Shown: positions 1 through 5,964 of the stretch, piece after piece
Numbering within the stretch: the stretch's first letter is position 1
How the letters are laid out: each line of letters starts with the position of its first letter
Source of the DNA: Deltaproteobacteria bacterium
GTDB taxonomy: Bacteria; Myxococcota; B64-G9
DNA: 11,445 nt
Direction: 5' to 3'
Assembly: GCA_003647095.1 (NCBI GenBank)
Contig: QMME01000102.1
Coordinates: 1-11,445, forward strand
Notes under the pieces: model-generated
Told to the model about the DNA's origin: nothing
Seen by the model: only the letters and a program-made list of their open reading frames with translations
The model's database searches: none
Made by a program: the position numbers and the translations under genes

Positions 1-13
1 CTGAAGTTCCCTA
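1..13. repeat. left terminal inverted repeat of the IS
   Basis: CTGAAGTTCCCTA is the exact reverse complement of 1957-1969. Identity stops after 13 bases, where the left end continues TTCAAG and the right end, read inward, continues CCTGAA. Confidence 0.9.
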
Positions 14-34
14 TTCAAGCAAGCGCAACTGCCC

Positions 35-46
35 TATAGCGCTATA
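35..46. repeat. 12-bp perfect palindrome in the IS left end
   Basis: TATAGCGCTATA is its own reverse complement. It lies in the 77-nt non-coding stretch between the left tip and the transposase stop codon. It could be a subterminal protein-binding site or part of a 3' RNA structure, but no function is shown. Confidence 0.45.
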
Positions 47-77
47 TATTTGGTGTACAACAGGGTACGTTTGGTGA

Positions 78-1811
78 CTACGCGCTGATCTGCATCAGCA
101 GATCGAGAGCCCGTTGTTGCTCCGTCGAAGGCGTCGTCTCCATCCTGAACGTCCCTTCTCCTTCAGTCGCCTGCTTTCGTCGGCATTCGTTTCGCACGAT
201 CGTCCCCAGGCTCGCCATCAAGGTGCGGAAGCTGTGAACGGTGGTGCCATCATCAAGCTTGCGCTTGGCCAGCTTTTCGTGGGCGCTGGTGGATCTCCGT
301 GCTCGGGCGACCGGATCCCTGTGTTCCTTGGCTTCCAGATCCTCGTCGCAGAACAGCAGCGGACGCCAAGCCTCCATCATGTGCCAGCGCACATAGTAAG
401 CCAACATGCAGATGAAGATGTGTGTCCTGACGCGGCAGGGGACCCGGTGGCGGATTGGTCGGACGAGCATGTCGATGCTCTTCAGGGCACGGAACGCCCG
501 CTCGACCTCGCTGAGCCGCTTGTAGCTCAGCACCGCCTCCTCCTTGCTCATCATCTTCTTCTTGACGCTGGTTCGCACCACGTAGACTCCATCCAACGCT
601 GCCTCTGCCTCAACGCGATCCTCGGCGATCTCGTAGCTGAAGCTCTTGGCCCTGATGGTCAGATCGAAGTGCTTGGCCACCTTGTACTTGTTGATCACCC
701 GGCCAACCCTAACCCCGATTTTGTCTTTCCCGGCCAGCTTGCCGTTGGTGACCATCTTCTTGACCTTGTCCAACTCCGCGGCTGTCGCATTGAGCAGCGA
801 TCGCCGCTTGGCCTCACGCAGTTTGGCCAATTCCGGGTTCCTGCATGCCACCAGTCGCTCACCCGGGTAGTCCTCGTGCCGCAGCTCGAAGATGTTACGC
901 TCGTCGAACAGGCCCATCTGCAACGCGCCGCTGTCGACCAACTGGCGGATTGCAGTGGTCCGCAGTGCTGTCAGCCAGTCGACTCCCTTGTGGCCCTTGA
1001 TCCCGTCGATCTGCTTCTGCGAGATCATCCCCCGGTCGCCCACCAGCACCATCTTCTCGATGCCGAACTGCTCTCGGACCTTGTCCACTTGGTCCAGCAA
1101 GGTCTTCGTGTCCCCGGTGTTGCCCTCGTACACAGATACCGATATGGGGCGACCTTGCTTGTCGGAGACCAGGCCGTAGTTGACCTGGAGCTTGCCCTTC
1201 TTGCCATCGCGGTTGTGGCCAAGCTTGGCCAGGGGGCAGGTCTTGCCCTCGAAGTAACTCGAGGTCAGATCGTAGAGCACGAAGCTGCCTTCGCTCAGGT
1301 GCCGCTGCGCCAACTTCTGCTCGATCTGCGGCTGACGGTCGCTTAGCCAGTCCATCGCCTCGTACAGGTCGTCCTCGTCGGCGTCTTCGATGTCCAACTC
1401 CTGCGGCAGGGTGGTCGTGCTCCACCAGCGCGGCATGGCCAGCTTGCTGTCGGGTTCGATGACGTGGGCGGCCACCATGGCGGTGGCCAGGCTTCTCATC
1501 CTCGACTTGCGGCTCGCCAGCATGCGCTCGAAGCCCAGCCTGGACATTGTAGCCAGCACCGCCTTGACCTGACCGTGCAACAGCGATTGCTCGACCTCAA
1601 ACAGCTCGTCGGCGGCGTACAACTGTTTGCCGGCCAAAGACTGGCGGATCAACTCCACAACCTCGTCGCCAAGACAGGTGATGTTGGCGATGGTCTTCTT
1701 CTTGACCTTGCCATCTTCGCGGTAGGAGTGGCGCAGCAAGTGGGACTTGTAGGTCTTGCCCTTGTAGGTTCTGCTTGTTGTGACTACGTGGGCTCTCATT
1801 TTTAATGCCAT
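78..1811 (-). CDS. IS1634-type DDE transposase
   Basis: This enzyme catalyses cut-and-paste movement of its own element. The frame is open upstream to an ATG at 1853 (591 aa), but candidate starts at 1811 (577 aa) or 1799 (573 aa, MRAHVVTTSR) are preferred. A promoter-like pair lies across the more upstream ATGs, and the MRAHVV start agrees with how such transposases usually begin. None of these starts has a clear Shine-Dalgarno sequence. Counting from the 1853 ATG, an N-terminal YREDGKVKKKTIANIT segment (residues 44-59) is typical of the family. The DDE catalytic set is visible as D195 in LYDLTSSYF, D273 in VGDRGMIS and E451 in LSEVERAFRALKS. The DGVYVVRTS strand (421-429) that usually precedes the last block is also present. 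No frameshift or internal stop is seen, so the gene looks active. Family assignment is strong; the exact start is not. Confidence 0.9.
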   Translation of the reverse strand: MALKMRAHVVTTSRTYKGKTYKSHLLRHSYREDGKVKKKTIANITCLGDEVVELIRQSLAGKQLYAADELFEVEQSLLHGQVKAVLATMSRLGFERMLASRKSRMRSLATAMVAAHVIEPDSKLAMPRWWSTTTLPQELDIEDADEDDLYEAMDWLSDRQPQIEQKLAQRHLSEGSFVLYDLTSSYFEGKTCPLAKLGHNRDGKKGKLQVNYGLVSDKQGRPISVSVYEGNTGDTKTLLDQVDKVREQFGIEKMVLVGDRGMISQKQIDGIKGHKGVDWLTALRTTAIRQLVDSGALQMGLFDERNIFELRHEDYPGERLVACRNPELAKLREAKRRSLLNATAAELDKVKKMVTNGKLAGKDKIGVRVGRVINKYKVAKHFDLTIRAKSFSYEIAEDRVEAEAALDGVYVVRTSVKKKMMSKEEAVLSYKRLSEVERAFRALKSIDMLVRPIRHRVPCRVRTHIFICMLAYYVRWHMMEAWRPLLFCDEDLEAKEHRDPVARARRSTSAHEKLAKRKLDDGTTVHSFRTLMASLGTIVRNECRRKQATEGEGTFRMETTPSTEQQRALDLLMQISA

Positions 1812-1820
1812 GATAAAGAA

Positions 1821-1849
1821 ATAAAAGCCCATCATTGGGGAAATGTCAA
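1821..1849 (-). promoter_or_regulatory. candidate transposase promoter
   Basis: On the minus strand a perfect TTGACA (-35) at 1849-1844 is followed after exactly 17 nt by TTTTAT (-10, four of six matches) at 1826-1821. Transcription would start near 1814, only a few bases before the ATG at 1811 and about 15 nt before the ATG at 1799. This makes the ATGs at 1853, 1835 and 1832 unlikely starts. Confidence 0.5.
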
Positions 1850-1951
1850 GCATAAAAGCACTTTTTAGTGACTACCTTTTCACCCCCAACACCAAGCCAG
1901 GCATCGGGAAAGCCCGACCAGTAGCGGACCACCGGGGATTTGGTGTGGTTT

Positions 1952-3301
1952 TCAGGTAGGGAACTTCAGACTAAGCTGCCAGCTCCACTGGATGAGCGCC
2001 AACACGAACAAGACGGTGTCCGCGCCCAGCGTTATCCAGAACCCCACCGGCAGCAGGTTGGCAGCTGCCAGCAGCAACAACAGCAAGATATAGAAGTCGC
2101 GGCGCACCAGTTGCATGACTATCGGCCCGGCGCCGCGCTTGCCCTGCCGGGGCACCGGTCCGCTCTGCCCGGGTGCCTGGAAGAACCAGCGCATGTTGTC
2201 GATGCTGCCCGAGCCACCGCGGTACTTGAGCAACTGGTAAAAGGTAGCCGAGTCCACCAGCGAGACCGTCAGCAGGTGAAACAGCGCCGCCGCCAGGTAG
2301 ATGTCGGCCCCGCCGCTGTGCCAGACGCCGAAACCGATGCCGGCGATGAACAGGGCGTTGTTGATCTCGTCTAGCACGTTGTCGAACCACTCCCCGAAGC
2401 GGCTGAACTGGAAGCGCAGCCGCGCAATTTCGCCGTCGCAACCATCGAGAATGGAAGAGACGTGAAACAGCGCCGCTCCCAGCAACACCCACCAGTAGCC
2501 CGGCCACAGGAACACCAGCACGATGCCCGCCCAACCGATGGCCGCGGCCAGGAAGGTGATGTGGTTGGGCGTCAGCGGCAACTTGCTGAACAGGTGCCGG
2601 GAAAGCCACAGGCTGACCGGCCGGTTGAGCCAGCGGGAGACGATGCCGTCGGTCGGCCGTCGCAGGGCGCGCATGTGCAGCTTCTCGGCGCGGACGATAT
2701 CCGCGCGCTCCCGCAGCCGCCAGGCAAAGGCCCGCCCCTCGATCCGCAGCAGCTGCAACCTTTCGCCCTCGCTCCAGCCGGTAAGCGCCCGGCCCAGGGG
2801 CAGGCCCGGCGGCAGGTCGTCGGCCAGCTCGGCCGGCAGGAGCGCCGGACCGGCCAGGACTGGTTCCGGTTCCTTTTCGCTTTCCACCAGGGCCAGCGCC
2901 GGTCGTCTTCCGTCTGCCAACTCCCGCCAGGCACCCAGCAGCTGCTTGAGCAAGGCAGGGTCCCAGGCCACATCGGCGAACATCACCACCAGCAGGTCAT
3001 CGCCCGGACGCCGGGCCGCGCCCACGGCATCGCTTTCCGCACCCCCGGGCAACTCCACCACTTCGAAGTCGCCTCCATCTGCCCAGGCCTGGCGGGCCCG
3101 GGCCTCGAGCTGTTCGTTATCCTGCCCATCGGCATCCACTACCAGGCGCAGGGCACCGGCCCCGGCGTGCCGGGCGGCCAGTACCGCCCGGGCCAGCGGC
3201 GGCAGTCCGGCCACCCGCACCAGGGCTGCCGCCTGTCCGGCGATCCGGGCACCGTGTCCGGCCCCGGCAACGATGACCGCAGTCCAGCCAGCTTCCATCA
3301 T
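1952..3301 (-). CDS. Nucleotidyltransferase-like / CDP-alcohol phosphatidyltransferase fusion (CDP-inositol route), 3' end altered by IS
   Basis: This is a two-domain membrane enzyme of about 449 aa. The N-terminal ~200 residues read as a MobA-like nucleotidyltransferase (WTAVIVAGAGHGARIAG near residue 6, FADVAWDP near 108). The C-terminal part is a CDP-alcohol phosphatidyltransferase with the complete signature D286-xx-DG-xx-AR-x8-G303-xxx-D307-xxx-D311 and several hydrophobic helices. The linking segment TDGIVSRWLNRPVS and LTPNHIT resemble the bifunctional inositol-1-phosphate cytidylyltransferase / di-myo-inositol-phosphate synthase family. In that family the product of inositol-1-phosphate synthase is activated with CTP and transferred to an alcohol. 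The loop that usually reads PKxL in this domain reads AAALVRV here, with no lysine. The start is chosen because AGGGG precedes ATGATG, which overlaps the flippase stop; the second ATG (3298) is nearly as likely, and the frame is open to 3331. The last five residues and stop come from the IS. The acceptor substrate is unknown. Confidence 0.82.
   Translation of the reverse strand: MMEAGWTAVIVAGAGHGARIAGQAAALVRVAGLPPLARAVLAARHAGAGALRLVVDADGQDNEQLEARARQAWADGGDFEVVELPGGAESDAVGAARRPGDDLLVVMFADVAWDPALLKQLLGAWRELADGRRPALALVESEKEPEPVLAGPALLPAELADDLPPGLPLGRALTGWSEGERLQLLRIEGRAFAWRLRERADIVRAEKLHMRALRRPTDGIVSRWLNRPVSLWLSRHLFSKLPLTPNHITFLAAAIGWAGIVLVFLWPGYWWVLLGAALFHVSSILDGCDGEIARLRFQFSRFGEWFDNVLDEINNALFIAGIGFGVWHSGGADIYLAAALFHLLTVSLVDSATFYQLLKYRGGSGSIDNMRWFFQAPGQSGPVPRQGKRGAGPIVMQLVRRDFYILLLLLLAAANLLPVGFWITLGADTVLFVLALIQWSWQLSLKFPT
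1957..1969. repeat. right terminal inverted repeat of the IS
   Basis: TAGGGAACTTCAG on the plus strand mirrors positions 1-13. Read on the minus strand, this repeat provides the last sense codons (Leu-Lys-Phe-Pro-Thr) and, with the next bases inward, the TGA stop of the disrupted phosphatidyltransferase gene. Confidence 0.9.
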
Positions 3302-4818
3302 TCTTCCCCTTGTCCCCGCAGGCGACGCCACAGTCTACCCAGCAATTTCCTTTCCTCGGGACCCGGCCCCAGCAGGCGGTACGCCAGGCCGTAGAGCAAC
3401 AGGCCCACGGCCAGGCCCACGGCCAGGGCCCCTGGTCCCCCCAGCCCCAGCCCTCCGGGAAGCAGGGCACCGGCCGCCAGGCCGGCTGCCGACAGCAGCA
3501 CCTTGAACCAGTACCCGGAAAAGGCATGAATGTGAAAGATCACTCCCACCTCGATGGCCTGCAGCAGGCGCAGCACCAGGTTGCCGGCCAGGGTGGCGCT
3601 GGCCGCCCCGACCAGCCCGAAGCGGGGAATCAGCAACAGGTTCAACCCCAGGTTGACGGCGAAGGCCACGGCGTTGTTGAGAAGATCCAGCCGCGAACGA
3701 CCCGACATGACCACCGGCCACTGGTGCAGGCCCAGCACGGCGTTTATCATGTGCCCGCTTGCCAGCAGCGACAGCGCGGTATGGGCCGAGGCATAGCTTT
3801 CTCCCCACAGTCCCAGCAAGGTGCGGCCGAAAACGAGCATGACCACGAAGAGGGGAAAGGCCAGCAGGGTCACCCAGCGAACCATCAGGCGCAGGTTGTG
3901 CTGCAGTCGGCCCAGGTCTCCCGACACCATGGTCTCGGCCACCACCGGGCTGAGCACCGGGTCGAAGGCATAGCGGACCGAGCTGATGGTGTTCGACAGC
4001 AGTATGCAGGCGCCGTAGTTGGCCACCTGGAGAGGATCCTGCATGAAGGCTCCGATGAGGATGACATCCACCCGGTAGATGGCCTGGTTGAGCAGCTCGG
4101 CCAGTCCCACGGGAATGCTGAAACGCACCAGGGAGCCGTCCCAGCGGCCGCGCAGCATCCGCGCCGCCACCCGCCGCAGGCCGAAGCAACGCCCGAAGGC
4201 CAGCAGGGCCAGCAGGAAGGTGGCGCTGGCGGCGCAGACGTGGGCCAGGGCCATGGCCAGGCCCGCGCCCTGGCGCCAGCACAGGGCCCAGAGCAGACCC
4301 GAGACGATGAGCAGCGCCGGGTCGGCCACCCCCCGCACCAGCAGGTTGTAGCGCATGGTGCGCAGGCCCATGGTGGCGGCCACCAGCACCACCGTCGAGC
4401 TCCACAGGAAGGTCAACGGCCCCAGCGCCCGCAGGGTGGGGGCGTAGGCCGGCACTTCCTGCCAGCGGGCGATCAAGCCGGCCCCCAACTCGATCAGGGC
4501 CACCGCCGCCAGCGAGGCCAGCAGCACCACCCGCAGGGCGGTGGCCAGGGCCCGGAGCTCGGCCCGGTCATCCTGCCGTGCCCGCTCGCTGGCCACGGCC
4601 CGCAGGATGCCCTTGTCCAATCCGGCCACGGCCACCTTGTTGGCCAGCTCCACCACCGACCAGGCGAAGATGTAGGCCCCGTAGGCCAGCTTGCCGAACA
4701 GTCGCGCACCCACGGTGTGAAAGACGAAGATGCCCACCTGCAGCAGCGCCGCCAGGTAATTGGCCCCCGAACCCCGGGTGGCCTTGCGCAGATCCTGGGC
4801 ATGAATGGCGCTGGTCAC
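3298..4818 (-). CDS. Polysaccharide/oligosaccharide flippase, Wzx-like (MOP superfamily)
   Basis: This is a 506-aa integral membrane protein with roughly a dozen hydrophobic segments spread over its whole length. It has the block GLNLLLIPRFGLVGAASAT at residues 391-409, which is characteristic of polysaccharide export proteins of the Wzx/RfbX type. Such proteins move lipid-linked sugars across the cytoplasmic membrane. An N-terminal GSGANYLAALLQVGIFVF segment opens the first helix, as is usual for the family. The start is GTG, overlapping the glycosyltransferase stop as GTGA, with GGAG eight bases upstream; no better in-frame ATG is nearby. Its own TGA overlaps the next gene's ATGATG. This coupling suggests co-translation with the glycosyltransferase and the phosphatidyltransferase. 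The cargo is not deducible; a glycolipid containing inositol phosphate is an inference from the neighbours. Confidence 0.88.
   Translation of the reverse strand: MTSAIHAQDLRKATRGSGANYLAALLQVGIFVFHTVGARLFGKLAYGAYIFAWSVVELANKVAVAGLDKGILRAVASERARQDDRAELRALATALRVVLLASLAAVALIELGAGLIARWQEVPAYAPTLRALGPLTFLWSSTVVLVAATMGLRTMRYNLLVRGVADPALLIVSGLLWALCWRQGAGLAMALAHVCAASATFLLALLAFGRCFGLRRVAARMLRGRWDGSLVRFSIPVGLAELLNQAIYRVDVILIGAFMQDPLQVANYGACILLSNTISSVRYAFDPVLSPVVAETMVSGDLGRLQHNLRLMVRWVTLLAFPLFVVMLVFGRTLLGLWGESYASAHTALSLLASGHMINAVLGLHQWPVVMSGRSRLDLLNNAVAFAVNLGLNLLLIPRFGLVGAASATLAGNLVLRLLQAIEVGVIFHIHAFSGYWFKVLLSAAGLAAGALLPGGLGLGGPGALAVGLAVGLLLYGLAYRLLGPGPEERKLLGRLWRRLRGQGEE
3400..3423. repeat. 12-bp tandem duplication inside the flippase gene
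   Basis: CAGGCCCACGGC occurs twice head to tail, and a third, degraded copy follows at 3424. It encodes the AVGLAVGL repetition in the second-last hydrophobic segment of the flippase. Being a multiple of three, copy changes would lengthen or shorten a helix without a frameshift. Confidence 0.6.
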
Positions 4819-5951
4819 CGGCCCGGCTCCCGTGGCCCGGCCAGCAGCCTTTCGTAAAGGTCGACGACCTGCTGCAGGGCCGCCTGAGGGTCGAACCTGT
4901 CCAGCACCCGCCGGCGGCCGGCTTCACCCATGCGCACGGCCTGTTGCGGTGAGGTCTGCAAGGCACGTTGCAGCGCCTCGGCCAGCGGCCCCACGCGCCC
5001 GGTGGGAAACTCTAAACCGGTCTCTCCGGGCGCGACGATGCCGTCCAGGTTGGCCGCCCGGCTCACCAGCAAGGGCCGGCAACAGGCATGGGCCTCGATG
5101 GCGGCGTTGGGCAGCCCTTCGTAAAGAGAGGGCAACACCACCCAGTCGGCGGCGGCGTAGAGCTGCCGGGCCCCGCTCACCACCCCGGCCAGGATGAAGT
5201 GCCCTTGCAGGCCGTGCCAACGCAGCAGCCCCTGCAGGGTGCGCTGCACGGAAGGGTTGTAGACTCGTCCCGCCAGCAGGAAGCGAACATCGTCGGGCAG
5301 CCGGCCCCGGCGCTTGAGACGAGCCGCGGCCAGCACCAGACCCAGCTGGTGCTTGGACACGCTTATCCGTCCCGGCAGGACGAACGTCGTACCGTCCAGG
5401 CCGAGCTGGCGGCGGGCCTCCTGTCTCTCCCGACCGCTGGGCGGAGTGAATCTGTCGAAGTCTATGATGTTGCCGATGACCACCACCTTGCGGGCGGGCA
5501 CACGCTGTATGCGCAGCAGCTCCTGCCGGGTGCCGACGCTGTTGACCACCACGGCGTCGCTGCGCCGTGAAAGCAGACCCTCCACCAGGGCATAGTCCGG
5601 CCTCATCACGCGGCTGCGCACCGAGGTCACCACCAGCGGCCGGCCGGCCCGGTGGGCCAGCATGCGCGCCACCAGGTTGGACCATTCCATGAAGCTGTGG
5701 ATGACGTGCGGGCGCTCCGCGGCCAGCCAGCGGCCCACCCGGCGCAGCACCTCGAGCCGGCCGCCGCCGCGAACGACGTAGCGCGGCTGGTCCCCGGGCA
5801 GCAAGTGGGCATAGGCGTTTTCGCCTCCCAGGCTGCACAACACTGGCTGAAAACGCTCGCGGGGAAGTCGGCGCACCAGCTCGGCCATCTGCCGCTCGGC
5901 CCCACCCAGGGTCAGGGAATTGATGATGTAGAAAACCTTGATGCGCTCCAT
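4815..5951 (-). CDS. GT4-family glycosyltransferase
   Basis: This is a 378-aa cytoplasmic or membrane-associated glycosyltransferase with the GT-B fold. It transfers a sugar from a nucleotide donor to a growing acceptor with retention of configuration, which is general for GT4. The N-terminal half opens with IKVFYIINSLTLGGAERQM, the glycine-rich acceptor-side loop. The C-terminal half has VVVIGNIIDFDRF (156-168), GRISVSK (194-200) with Arg and Lys placed as in donor-phosphate-binding residues, and the EX7E motif E278-GLPNAAI-E286. The frame is open upstream to 6218, but that extension runs through the amidotransferase gene and has unlike composition. The ATG at 5951 begins the conserved domain and has GGGTGG just upstream, 13 nt after the amidotransferase stop. 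Sugar and acceptor specificity are unknown. Confidence 0.9.
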   Translation of the reverse strand: MERIKVFYIINSLTLGGAERQMAELVRRLPRERFQPVLCSLGGENAYAHLLPGDQPRYVVRGGGRLEVLRRVGRWLAAERPHVIHSFMEWSNLVARMLAHRAGRPLVVTSVRSRVMRPDYALVEGLLSRRSDAVVVNSVGTRQELLRIQRVPARKVVVIGNIIDFDRFTPPSGRERQEARRQLGLDGTTFVLPGRISVSKHQLGLVLAAARLKRRGRLPDDVRFLLAGRVYNPSVQRTLQGLLRWHGLQGHFILAGVVSGARQLYAAADWVVLPSLYEGLPNAAIEAHACCRPLLVSRAANLDGIVAPGETGLEFPTGRVGPLAEALQRALQTSPQQAVRMGEAGRRRVLDRFDPQAALQQVVDLYERLLAGPREPGR

Positions 5952-5964
5952 CCGCCCACCCGTC

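Larger units (their letters stand above)
1..1969 (-). mobile_element. IS1634-type insertion sequence, complete
   Basis: The element is bounded by 13-bp perfect inverted repeats reading CTGAAGTTCCCTA inward from position 1 and from position 1969. It carries a single DDE transposase gene on the minus strand that fills most of its length. The size of about 1.97 kb and the transposase type fit the IS1634 family (IS4 superfamily). By eye the element is less GC-rich than the flanking genes, especially at its ends, which fits recent acquisition. The right end sits inside the 3' end of the CDP-alcohol phosphatidyltransferase gene. The left tip coincides with the window edge, so the outer flank and any target-site duplication cannot be checked. 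The bases next to the right end are ACTAAG, and a 5-6 bp copy of these should lie just left of position 1 if the insertion made an ordinary duplication. Confidence 0.92.

Noticed and set aside
114..1346. 410-aa open frame on the plus strand, opposite the transposase
   Set aside because: It is antisense to a gene with an intact DDE set, has no recognisable domain, and its composition is what reading GC-rich coding DNA backwards gives.
2523..3506. 327-aa plus-strand open frame opposite the fusion gene
   Set aside because: Low-complexity Ala/Arg/Ser/Pro content spanning two real genes on the other strand; a shadow frame.
3310..4857. 515-aa open frame on the plus strand, opposite the flippase
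   Set aside because: It is dominated by Gln, His, Gly and Pro with no domain, exactly mirrors the flippase codons, and lacks its own credible start context.
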